The notes beneath the pieces are model-generated. The model saw only the letters and a program-made list of their open reading frames with translations. It was not told the DNA's origin and did no database searches. A DNA stretch of 12,314 nucleotides. Source: Symbiodinium natans. Taxonomy: Eukaryota > Sar > Dinophyceae > Suessiales > Symbiodiniaceae. The translations under genes were made by a program, and so were the position numbers. The stretch covers positions 1-12,314 of the forward strand of contig CAJNDS010001640.1 of assembly GCA_905221605.1 (NCBI GenBank). The letters run 5' to 3'. This document shows, in pieces, positions 6,416-11,845 of the stretch; the first letter of the stretch is position 1, and the number at the start of each line of letters is the position of its first letter.

Positions 6416-6527
6416 GTGTGAACGTATGGGCGAATATAATTCCTTAAAAGCCCATATTATAATGGTAAACTTGTGCACGCATTATAATTGTATGGGCTTT
6501 TTAGTAAATTCGCCCATGTGTTCACGC
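6411..6527. repeat. Long-stem element, copy A (in SSU)
   Basis: The left arm GTGAACGTATGGGCGAAT pairs with ATTCGCCCATGTGTTCAC (ends about 6525) with two mismatches. The same 30-nt left flank (one difference) and an identical 21-nt right flank (6507-6527) occur at 10719-10748 and 10823-10843 in the LSU region with different interiors. This copy contains a nested palindrome with apex GGTAAACTTGTGCACGC at 6464-6480. Confidence 0.88.
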
Positions 6528-6637
6528 TTTTTCTCTTCTTTTCCCCATTATTGCGTTAATTAGTATTAATGCGCGCGTAAACTTGCCATTTAATACTAAT
6601 ATAAAAGCAATAATGAGTGAAAAGATAATAGAAAAGC
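6526..6637. repeat. Long compound palindrome in the SSU region
   Basis: GCTTTT..., TTTTC, CATTATTGC on the left pair with GCAATAATG, GAAAAG and GAAAAGC (ends 6637) on the right. The inner arms TTAGTATTAATG / CATTTAATACTAA enclose apex CGCGCGTAAACTTGC (6572-6586), a reverse-form GC/GC member. Confidence 0.85.
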
Positions 6638-6672
6638 ACCCAGACGCAGAGGTAATGACTGAACGGGGGAAC

Positions 6673-6736
6673 GAATGAGGGAGATGAAAAGGGCCCCTTT
6701 AAAGGACTTATTATTTGGCCCTTTTCACCCTCATTC
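6673..6736. repeat. Extended helix in the SSU region
   Basis: GAATGAGGG...GAAAAGGGCC pairs with GGCCCTTTTCACCCTCATTC, interrupted by a 4-nt bulge on the left. The loop contains AAGGACTTATTATTT. It lies immediately 5' of the helix 34-35 core. Confidence 0.82.
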
Positions 6737-6742
6737 TCACAT

Positions 6743-6866
6743 CCTGGCTGTTACCTTCACGACTCAACAGATTAACTCCTAGAGACAGAGGTTAGGGTGT
6801 CAAGGTTGGGATAGTACTACAGGGACGTTCTAATGTCTAGAGAGGGCCCCAACCTCGGTCCGTCCG
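6743..6866 (+). other. SSU rRNA helix 34-35 region core
   Basis: TGGCTGTTACCTTCACGACT (from 6745) and GATTAACTCC...AGAGACAGAGGTTAGGG (6770-6797) resemble the conserved TGGCTGTCGTCAGCTCGTG and GGTTAAGTCCCGCAACGAGCG...CAACCC strands (E. coli about 1050-1115). The following AGGTTGGGAT (from 6803) resembles GGAAGGTGGGGATGACGTC; AGGTTGGG pairs with CCCCAACCT at 6847-6854. GTCCGTCC (6858-6865) then opens a helix closed at 6943-6950. Confidence 0.65.
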
Positions 6867-6950
6867 TACGCATGAAACGCAACCATTAATAATATTATAG
6901 CGTGCGTCCCTTACCCATAATATTATAATGGGTGCTCTTCATGGACGGAC
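6858..6950. repeat. GTCCGTCC/GGACGGAC helix with nested hairpins
   Basis: GTCCGTCC (6858-6865) pairs with GGACGGAC (6943-6950). Inside are further inverted repeats (ACGCATGAAACGC... with GCGTGCGT, and ACCCATAATATT/AATATTATAATGGGT). This replaces the variable 3' major-domain helices of the SSU. Confidence 0.75.
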
Positions 6951-7061
6951 TCACTCACATCACCCGTACGTTCATGCCCCAATATTAAATGTACTAAAAG
7001 GGCAATGAATAGCGCGCCTTTTAGTATATTTAATATGGGCCCCTTTCACTCTTTATAAAGC

Positions 7062-7109
7062 CAATATTAAAAACATTACGGCGCGCGTGAACTTGCCCGT
7101 AATTTAATA
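7062..7109. repeat. Covarying-apex palindrome in the helix 44 position
   Basis: CCAATATTAA...ATTACGG pairs with CCGTAATTTAATATTGG. The apex is CGCGCGTGAACTTGC at 7082-7096, a reverse-form GC/GC member. Confidence 0.87.
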
Positions 7110-7150
7110 TTGGATTTCTAAAGATTGAAACCTTCATGAACGACTCTGGG

Positions 7151-7222
7151 GGAAAAACGCCCATTAAAACATATTAAATTCATGCGTGCCTTATAATTTA
7201 ATATATTTTAATAGGGTTTTTC
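7151..7222. repeat. Covarying-apex palindrome (minimal loop CATGCGTGCCTTAT)
   Basis: The left arm of about 30 nt (GGAAAAACGCCC then ATTAAAACATATTAAATT) pairs with AATTTAATATATTTTAAT and AGGGTTTTTC. The 14-nt loop at 7181-7194 is the reverse complement of the minimal apex with AT/AT. Confidence 0.9.
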
Positions 7223-7288
7223 GTGGAGTCGCGAGTGAAGGGTGAAATGATCGCCCGGGAAGTTATGAAAGGTGAAGAGATTCATGAT

Positions 7289-7322
7289 GGAGATTGTACT
7301 GAATCCGTGTGCTAAGTTCTCC
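7289..7322 (+). other. Motif also found on the opposite strand at 11020-11050
   Basis: GGAGATTGTACTGAATCCGT...GTGCTAAGTTCTCC can close as GGAGA/TCTCC. The minus strand of 11020-11050 carries a related sequence (22 of the first 28 positions equal by eye, including GTACT and CCGTGTGCT). Function unknown; it lies directly before the cox1 repeat and after the SSU 3' end, so it may be a separate small rRNA piece. Confidence 0.4.
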
Positions 7323-7378
7323 CTGACATCTAATTATAAGGGTGAAAGGGAGAAAAGCCCATAATTTTATATTAAATT

Positions 7379-7415
7379 CACGCGTCCACTTCGTTACCTT
7401 GTAATTTAATATACA
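7379..7415. repeat. Covarying-apex palindrome, copy of the 54-90 element
   Basis: Loop 7379-7402, sequence as in copy 1. Confidence 0.8.
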
Positions 7416-7508
7416 AATTAAGGCTTTTAGTACGTTCTGCGGGCCAATTAATCTCTTGTTCGCCCGTAAACACACTAATAATACTATACTATAAGTGAAG
7501 AGAATATA

Positions 7509-7556
7509 AATTAGTGCGTTTATAAGGAATAAAATGACGCATGAAACGCACGAATT
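7509..7556. repeat. Covarying-apex palindrome, copy of the 183-230 element
   Basis: Loop 7522-7543 as in copy 1. The one-base insertion of copy 2 lies at the foot of the left arm, leaving the hairpin intact. Confidence 0.85.
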
Positions 7557-7827
7557 ATATGAACGAACGGCCGTTTCCTGTAGCTGGACCTTTAGGAATA
7601 ATAGGATTAAAGGAGTGAACAACGTGAACACTAATAATCTTCTGTCTCTATCTTTCTTTCGTTTATCCCGCGCATTCGTATCCGCGGTTAAAATATAGTT
7701 AAAGGGAGTGAAATAAAAGGGCCCAACATCTGGATTACATGCACCATTAGTAGTATTATTATGCAGAAAATCGTCTATCATGCGTGTGTGAAAATAAAGA
7801 GAGAACGAAGTGAAAGAAGTGAACTGC

Positions 7828-7882
7828 ATTATTATATTTACAAGCGAACGAAGAATGAGAGTAGCGCGTGAAATATAATAAT
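7828..7882. repeat. Covarying-apex palindrome, copy of the 502-556 element
   Basis: Loop 7840-7870, identical to copy 1, at the 3' tail of the cox1 frame. Confidence 0.87.
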
Positions 7883-9373
7883 AAAGGAGCGAAGTGAACG
7901 AGGATACAAATGCAGGGTATTAATGCGTGAACTTGCGAAACAACCAAAAGATAGGAAAGTTATTCCTGATCCAATAGATGACAGGGAATTCCAGGAATTA
8001 AAAGAATCTGGAAAGGATGGGATTCTTCTTGGCATAACATTAAATCCTAAGAAATGCATTGGGGAAAAGGTAAGAAGAATACCAATAAATATTAAATGTA
8101 GATGAAAAAGAGAAAGTGTACTAGAGGATGAAAGTAATAAATTCTTAGTACCAACAATCTTTTCTCCATTAAAAATTATTCCAGAGAAGATAGAAATTAT
8201 AGCTCCTAAAGAAAGAACAAAATGAAAATGTGCTACAACATAATATGTATCATGTAATCCTAGATCTACTGCAGCATTTCCAAGAATTATTCCTGTAGAA
8301 CCACCTATAGTAAACATTAATAAAAAGAGATGTGAGAAGAAGACAGAACTAATTCTAAGGTGTAATAATGGTGGATTTCCAAGATATGTAAAAAGCCAAT
8401 TAAAGATTTTTGTACCAGTTGGTAAGGATATTAAGATTGTAACTCCTGTAAAATAAGCTCTTGTATCACTTTCTAAACCTACAGTATACATATGATGCCC
8501 CCAAACAAGACTTCCAAGAAGAGAAATAGATGACATGGCAAAGATCATTGATTGGTTACCAAAGATTATTAATTGTAAAATCCCAGAAATTATTATGGAA
8601 ATGATCCCAAATGCAGGAATTATTAAGATGTAAACTTCTGGATGTCCAAAAAACCAAAATAAATGTTGATAGAATATAGGATCTCCTCCAAATATAGGAT
8701 CAAAGAAAAGTGTATTAGAATGAAGATCACCCAATATTAAAAGAAGTGTACCAGATAAGATTGGTAATGTTAATAAAAGCATGAAAGCTGTAATCAAGAA
8801 AGCCCAAGGAAATAATGGGATAGTCTTTAATGTCAGATAATAAGATCTCAGATTTAGAATTGTTGTCCAAAAGTTAAGAGATGTAAGACATGAAGATATA
8901 CCAGAGATTAATAATCCAAATATAAGATTTCCTGTACTTGAAGGTGATAAAGTCATAAAAGAAGTGGATAATGGTGGAAAAAATGTTCATCCTGTACCAC
9001 CTCCAAATTCTGAGATTATAGAAAGGATTAGGAAAAGATATGAAAGTAAAAGAATTAAGATAGAAAAATTATTGACTCTAGGATATACCACTTCTGGAGA
9101 CCCTTGAAAGATAGGTACAAAATAATTTCCAAATCCTCCAAACAAGCCAGGCATTACTAAAAAGAAGATCATAAGAAAGCCATGCAATGTAATGCTTATA
9201 TTATAGAAGTTCTGGTTTTCTGGAGATATAATCCTATTTCCTGATGAATATAATTCTATTCTTATAAGGACTGATATTAATGTTCCGGAGATTCCAAAGA
9301 TGAATCCAGATAATAAATAATAAATTCCTAAGCCTTTATGATTACAATTTTTAACTAGTGATAGAAAAGATAC
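7838..9373 (-). CDS. cox1: cytochrome c oxidase subunit I, copy 2 (no ATG, conserved part lacks a stop)
   Basis: The predicted protein is identical to that of the first copy, including the TGA Trp codon (8987-8989), all haem and copper ligands and the tail that runs into repeat to TAA at 7838-7840. The conserved part spans about 7943-9373. The sequence upstream differs from copy 1: after ACT-GGC-CCG-TTC the frame here continues back through ATT-AAA-TAT to a TAA at 9395-9397, again without ATG. ATT at 9386-9388 could act as a start in this copy but has no counterpart in copy 1, so a shared start must lie within the common 5' codons or be non-AUG. Two identical copies with different upstream flanks suggest recent duplication or homogenisation by recombination. 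Confidence 0.95.
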
Positions 9374-9374
9374 G

Positions 9375-9409
9375 AACGGGCCAGTAATTTTATATTAAAA
9401 GGGCCCGTT
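9375..9409. repeat. GC hairpin at the 5' edge of cox1 copy 2; repeat junction
   Basis: AACGGGCC (9375-9382) pairs with GGCCCGTT (9402-9409). The loop is 19 nt, of which only the first 4 nt match copy 1. The stem is kept while loop and flank differ. Confidence 0.88.
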
Positions 9410-9436
9410 AATTTACTATTTTCTCTTCGTTATAAT

Positions 9437-9468
9437 ACGGGCCAGTTAATACTTATAATAGGGCCCGT
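9437..9468. repeat. GC hairpin, ACGGGCC stem
   Basis: ACGGGCC (9437-9443) pairs with GGCCCGT (9462-9468). The loop is 18 nt starting AGT like that of the neighbouring 9375 hairpin, so these may be tandem relatives. Confidence 0.87.
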
Positions 9469-9484
9469 GCAATAGTAATACTAA

Positions 9485-9575
9485 TGGTGAGACTGTGAGG
9501 AAGCGTGCGTACATAATAGTAGATCTGGGACTTAATGTCAAGGGCGTTCAGGAAGATACGAGGTTGTAATCGCGT
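9485..9575 (+). rRNA. LSU rRNA 5' end (domain I start)
   Basis: After GAAGCGTGCGTAC, the words GTAGATCTGGGACTTAATG, TCAAGGGCGTTCAGGAAG and ATACGAGG line up with the LSU 5' region AAGCGTACACGGTGGATGCC, TGGCAGTCAGAGGCGATGAAG and GACGTG (E. coli about positions 10-60). It is followed by nearly 1 kb of hairpins before the next recognisable LSU core at about 10500, consistent with expanded domain I helices or a separate fragment. Confidence 0.6.
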
Positions 9576-9653
9576 ACTTCGTTATAATATTATAAGCGCA
9601 CCCCTGAATATAGTATTTTGGTGCGCACATACAATTAATAATAGTATGAATGT

Positions 9654-9686
9654 AGCGGCCATTATGAAGATATTAAATAGGCCGCT
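9654..9686. repeat. GC hairpin, AGCGGCC stem
   Basis: AGCGGCC (9654-9660) pairs with GGCCGCT (9680-9686). The loop is 19 nt. Confidence 0.87.
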
Positions 9687-9766
9687 ATAATAATAGTACT
9701 TTGTTTCACTACGTTCATACAATTAATAATAGTGTTTTCTCTTCGTAGTAATTTAGTACTGTTATA

Positions 9767-9798
9767 GCGGGCTAATTAATAAGTCCTTTAAAGCCCGC
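9767..9798. repeat. GC hairpin, GCGGGC stem
   Basis: GCGGGC (9767-9772) pairs with GCCCGC (9793-9798). The loop is 20 nt. Confidence 0.86.
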
Positions 9799-9865
9799 AT
9801 TAAAAACCCTATTATTACCTTATGAATATATCCCAGGGGTGAATAGTAATAATTATTATAATATT

Positions 9866-9900
9866 ACGGGCACGAAATGAGAATATTAATATGTGCCCGT
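9866..9900. repeat. GC hairpin, ACGGGCAC stem
   Basis: ACGGGCAC (9866-9873) pairs with GTGCCCGT (9893-9900). The loop is 19 nt. Confidence 0.88.
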
Positions 9901-9934
9901 TAAATAGTAATAACAGTGTAGTTTATGAGTTTAC

Positions 9935-9966
9935 ACGGGCCAATATTCTATTATTAAATGGCCCGT
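9935..9966. repeat. GC hairpin, ACGGGCCA stem
   Basis: ACGGGCCA (9935-9942) pairs with TGGCCCGT (9959-9966). The loop is 16 nt. Confidence 0.88.
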
Positions 9967-9993
9967 ACATATTATGTTCTCTTCTTAATAATT

Positions 9994-10028
9994 CCCGGGC
10001 GCTATAAAAGTACTAATAAATGCCCGGG
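9994..10028. repeat. GC hairpin, CCCGGGC stem
   Basis: CCCGGGC (9994-10000) pairs with GCCCGGG (10022-10028). The loop is 21 nt and contains AGTACTAATAAA, similar to the 5697 hairpin loop (AGTACTAAATAG). Confidence 0.88.
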
Positions 10029-10103
10029 TGTGTGAATAATAGAATGAAGTAGTACTAATATGCCCTTTGTTTCACTACTTCGTTCTATTATTCTATTATT
10101 TAC

Positions 10104-10135
10104 ACGGGCCAGAAGATAATAAAATATAGGCCCGT
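10104..10135. repeat. GC hairpin, ACGGGCC stem
   Basis: ACGGGCC (10104-10110) pairs with GGCCCGT (10129-10135). The loop is 18 nt. Confidence 0.87.
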
Positions 10136-10155
10136 TCACCACTTCGTTCATACAT

Positions 10156-10205
10156 TAATAACGGATTTCATGCGTCTTTTCATTCCTTATAAATCCGCTA
10201 TTAAT
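10156..10205. repeat. Covarying-apex palindrome (loop CATGCG...CCTTAT)
   Basis: ATTAATAACGGATTT pairs with AAATCCGCTATTAAT with one interruption. The 22-nt loop 10169-10190 reads C-AT-GC...CTT-AT. Confidence 0.87.
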
Positions 10206-10308
10206 GTTCTCACTACGTTCTCTTCATAATACTAATGGTGGTACTTCGTGAGCGCATGAACTTAATGATCATAAGGGCGCTCACATGTTACGTTCACGTG
10301 TTCACGCA

Positions 10309-10348
10309 CTATTATTATATTCATGCGTCCCTTATAATATAATAATAG
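10309..10348. repeat. Minimal covarying-apex palindrome (loop CATGCGTCCCTTAT)
   Basis: Perfect 13-bp arms CTATTATTATATT (10309-10321) and AATATAATAATAG (10336-10348). The 14-nt loop at 10322-10335 differs at one position from the one at 7181-7194. Confidence 0.9.
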
Positions 10349-10402
10349 AGCGCTCACTACGTTCTCTTCACACATCCTCACGCCCCCGTTTCGCTCGTGC
10401 AC

Positions 10403-10446
10403 GAAGTAAATTCACGCGTTCGCTTGGCTTCCTTGTAATTTACTTC
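10403..10446. repeat. Covarying-apex palindrome (loop CACGCG...CCTTGT)
   Basis: Perfect arms GAAGTAAATT (10403-10412) and AATTTACTTC (10437-10446). The 24-nt loop reads C-AC-GC...CTT-GT. Confidence 0.88.
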
Positions 10447-10499
10447 ACTCACTCTCTTCACTTATAACTATCCCGGGCTGGTTCATAAGGTACTAACTC

Positions 10500-10735
10500 C
10501 TAGATCAAGAGAGCACAGGCGGTTGGGGTCCCGAGGGTGGGTTCCTTGTCAAGAGAGTTCCTGTCACGTAGAAAGACTCATGATGGTACGATTTCTAAGT
10601 CAAGATGGTAATGTCATGAGTGAAGAGTTCATGGGCAAGACTGACAGGTGGGATGGATTCCAGGGTCTAGAGATCATTAGTATTATTCCTAGAGAGCCAG
10701 GTGAACCAGACCGTGAGGCAAGGGTGTGAACGTGT
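10500..10735 (+). rRNA. LSU rRNA domain I fragment
   Basis: GTGAACCAGACCGTGAGGCA then AGG (from 10701) is an almost direct match to the conserved AGTGAACCAGTACCGTGAGGGAAAGG (E. coli about 455-480). Upstream GTATTATTCCTAGAGAGCC corresponds to the GCTAAATACTCC...ACCGATAG strand, and TTTCTAAGTCAAGATGG (from 10592) to the CATCTAAGTA...GGAAAAGAAA strand near E. coli 240. A 68-codon open frame across this stretch is incidental. Immediately 3' the sequence enters the long-stem element at 10719. Confidence 0.8.
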
Positions 10736-10843
10736 GGGCGAATATAATACAAGCGCCCCTATAATATACTAATTTATAAACTAGTGCATGAAATTAGTAT
10801 ATTAATAGAGCGGCGCGTATATAATTCGCCCATGTGTTCACGC
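10719..10843. repeat. Long-stem element, copy B (in LSU)
   Basis: Shares its 30-nt left flank (one difference) and 21-nt right flank with the SSU-located copy at 6411-6527, while the interior is different (apex ATAAACTAGTGCATG at 10776-10790). The outer arms pair over about 18 bp with a few mismatches. Confidence 0.88.
10763..10803. repeat. Covarying-apex palindrome nested in copy B
   Basis: Perfect 13-bp arms AATATACTAATTT and AAATTAGTATATT. The loop reads AT-AA...GC-AT-G; here the third loop base after AA is A instead of G. Confidence 0.85.
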
Positions 10844-10996
10844 GTGTACTCATTCATTCATAGTGCTCACTTCATATTATTAATAGTGTAATTTCATAGT
10901 ATATTTAATAGTAATTTCATAGTGTAATCATTAACTTGTTCTCTTAATATTACCCCGGGCAGGAGTATTAATATTAGCCCGGGATAGTTATTAGTT
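10844..10996. other. AT-rich spacer with short direct repeats
   Basis: Contains three partial direct repeats of the word TTTCATAGT (near 10890, 10912 and around) with TAATAGT linkers, and the CCCGGGC hairpin at 10954. Nothing gene-like. Confidence 0.6.
10954..10983. repeat. GC hairpin, CCCGGGC stem
   Basis: CCCGGGC (10954-10960) pairs with GCCCGGG (10977-10983). The loop is 16 nt and contains AGTATTAATATTA. Confidence 0.88.
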
Positions 10997-11065
10997 TACT
11001 GGTGAAGGTTATAATCTACTGTCTCAGCACACGGTTATAGTACGTTCTCCAAGCCCCGGTGACTG
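10997..11065. other. Non-palindromic island, probable rRNA piece of uncertain strand
   Basis: On the minus strand it reads CCGTGTGCTGAGACAGTAG, which recalls the LSU strand AACGTCGTGAGACAGTTCGG (E. coli about 2550-2575). On the plus strand GGTGAAGG...CACACGG is weakly like other LSU strands. Related sequence lies at 7289-7322 on the plus strand. I cannot decide the strand. Confidence 0.35.
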
Positions 11066-11139
11066 CCAAAAGCCCCAACAAATGCACTAATTCATGCGCA
11101 CAGTACGCTTATAATATAGTACATTTATTGGGTTTTTGG
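11066..11139. repeat. Covarying-apex palindrome with CCAAAAGCCCC base
   Basis: CCAAAAGCCC...AAATGCACTAATT pairs with AATATAGTACATTT...GGGTTTTTGG. The 20-nt loop 11093-11112 reads C-AT-GC...CTT-AT. Confidence 0.87.
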
Positions 11140-11169
11140 GGATCACTTCGTTCACTTATTATTCACATT

Positions 11170-11352
11170 GTTCACGCTTTATTAATACTAACCGGGTGTG
11201 GGACGCATGACAAGAGAATTCATGGTTGGTTTTCTGGGTTTTTTGACCAATCATCGGTTAACCCTTGATTTGTGGTTCGCCAAGGATAACAGGTTCTTGA
11301 ATCCCAAGAGCTCCTACAAAAGGATTCTGATTGCACCTCCATGTCGGCTCAC
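11170..11352 (+). rRNA. LSU rRNA domain V, peptidyl-transferase segment
   Basis: The clearest rRNA match in the window. AAGGATAACAGGTTCTTGAA (from 11282), ATCCCAAGAGCTCCTAC (11301 onward) and GCACCTCCATGTCGGCTCA (11333-11351) match the universal strands GGGATAACAGGCTGAT, CCCAAGAGTTCATATCGACGG and GGCACCTCGATGTCGGCTCATC (E. coli about 2443-2512). They keep the GATAACAGG and ATGTCGGCTC peptidyl-transferase bases. Upstream GACCAATCATCGGTTAACCC resembles GGCCATCGCTCAACGGATAAAAGG. The 3' side ends abruptly at palindromes, so the helix 92-95 strands are not contiguous here. Confidence 0.92.
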
Positions 11353-11440
11353 TCACTGCGTTCATAGAATTACTGCGTTCACTGCACGCGTCGTAAACTC
11401 CTTGTCAATTCACTTATAATTCTATTCTCTTCGTAATATT

Positions 11441-11477
11441 ACGGGGGCTATAATATAATAGTAATAAAATGCCCCGT
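11441..11477. repeat. GC hairpin, ACGGGGC stem
   Basis: ACGGGGGC (11441-11448) pairs with GCCCCGT (11471-11477), leaving one unpaired G. The loop is 22 nt. Confidence 0.83.
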
Positions 11478-11495
11478 GTTCACTGCGTTCACGTC

Positions 11496-11549
11496 TTTAA
11501 TGGAGTTCATGCGTCATTCACTCCTTTCATTCCTTATAACTCCATTAAA
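11496..11549. repeat. Covarying-apex palindrome (loop CATGCG...CCTTAT)
   Basis: Perfect 12-bp arms TTTAATGGAGTT (11496-11507) and AACTCCATTAAA (11538-11549). The 30-nt loop contains CATTCACTCCTTTCATTCC between the conserved ends. Confidence 0.9.
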
Positions 11550-11610
11550 TACGCTCTCTACGTAGTATTAGTATAAGTGAGCCGGCGAACGCAGGAAAAC
11601 TAGTATTAAT

Positions 11611-11641
11611 GCGGCCTAATAATTCTCTACTTCTTGGCCGC
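11611..11641. repeat. GC hairpin, GCGGCC stem
   Basis: GCGGCC (11611-11616) pairs with GGCCGC (11636-11641). The loop is 19 nt. Confidence 0.86.
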
Positions 11642-11680
11642 TCTATTAATTATCTATTCACGTTTCGTTTATTCGTTCAC

Positions 11681-11731
11681 GCGTTTATTTAATTCACTTC
11701 GTGCGTGTACTTACAAGTGAATATAAGACGC
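11681..11731. repeat. Covarying-apex palindrome (loop CGTGCGTGTACTTAC)
   Basis: GCGTTTATTTAATTCACTT (11681-11699) pairs with AAGTGAATATAAGACGC (11715-11731) with small bulges. The 15-nt loop reads C-GT-GC...CTT-AC. Confidence 0.87.
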
Positions 11732-11754
11732 GTTCTCTCATAACTTCACTCACT

Positions 11755-11788
11755 CCCGGGCTATAATATTATTAGTGAAGCGCCCGGG
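11755..11788. repeat. GC hairpin, CCCGGGC stem
   Basis: CCCGGGC (11755-11761) pairs with GCCCGGG (11782-11788). The loop is 20 nt. Confidence 0.88.
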
Positions 11789-11845
11789 ATATATTAATAA
11801 AGGGGGTTTTTGGTCAATCTTGGTACTTGTTTCGTTCGGTCGCTC

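Larger units (their letters stand above)
6957..7245 (+). other. SSU rRNA 3' minor domain: 1400 strand and 3' end strand
   Basis: TCACATCACCCGTA (6954-6967) matches ACACACCGCCCGTC at 10 of 14 positions. After 250 nt of stacked palindromes (the place of helix 44), GGAGTCGCGAGTGAAGGGTG (7225-7244) resembles GAAGTCGTAACAAGGTAACC. GACTC...GGAAAAAC and GTTTTTC...GAGTC form the base of the last extended helix. Individually short matches, but they are in the expected order. Confidence 0.55.
5869..7290 (+). rRNA. Mitochondrial SSU rRNA (530 loop to 3' end) with hairpin-expanded variable regions
   Basis: Five blocks resembling universally conserved SSU cores occur on the plus strand in the correct 5'-3' order: 530 loop (6008-6029), helix 27 (6196-6292), 915/950 region (6367-6415), helix 34-35 region (6743-6797), the 1400 strand (6957-6967) and the 3' minor-domain strand (about 7225-7245). 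Almost everything between them is inverted repeat. The gene could therefore be one continuous rRNA with extended helices, or a set of fragments that happen to be in order; known myzozoan mitochondrial rRNAs are fragmented. The SSU 5' domain was not found upstream. Both ends are approximate: the 3' end could be near 7260 or reach the repeat boundary at 7325. Confidence 0.75.
7326..9386. repeat. cox1-containing direct repeat, copy 2
   Basis: Copy of 1-2060 at offset 7325, becoming 7326 after a 1-nt insertion near 7508. Differences from copy 1: A at 7446, T at 7490, the insertion, C at 7589 and G at 7916. None lies in the conserved cox1 part. The right boundary is after 9386 in a hairpin loop. 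The left boundary may extend further than the window lets one compare. Confidence 0.97.
9576..10490. other. Dense hairpin tract between two LSU cores
   Basis: About 0.9 kb composed almost entirely of GC hairpins spaced roughly every 30-90 nt (9654, 9767, 9866, 9935, 9994, 10104) and three apex palindromes (10156, 10309, 10403), plus a GTGAGCGC/GCGCTCAC hairpin at 10248-10284. Linkers are AT-rich with TACTAATA-type words and TTCTCTTC. No protein gene is visible. Confidence 0.8.

Noticed and set aside
7263-7829. 188-codon minus-strand open frame, and the 114-codon version at 159-503
   Set aside because: The translation runs across palindromes and repeat words, is low-complexity, and shows no family resemblance. 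Its two copies differ by frame-affecting change near 7508.
10523-10729. 68-codon plus-strand open frame
   Set aside because: It overlaps a clear LSU domain I core (GTGAACCAGACCGTGAGG), so the frame is incidental.
11036-11050. Sarcin-ricin loop candidate (TAGTACGTTCTCC)
   Set aside because: Only TAGTACG agrees with the universal AGTACGAGAGGACC; the following bases do not, and TAGTACGTTCT also occurs in an unrelated spacer near 103.
11059-11419. 69- and 73-codon plus-strand open frames
   Set aside because: They overlap the LSU peptidyl-transferase segment and its palindromic flanks.
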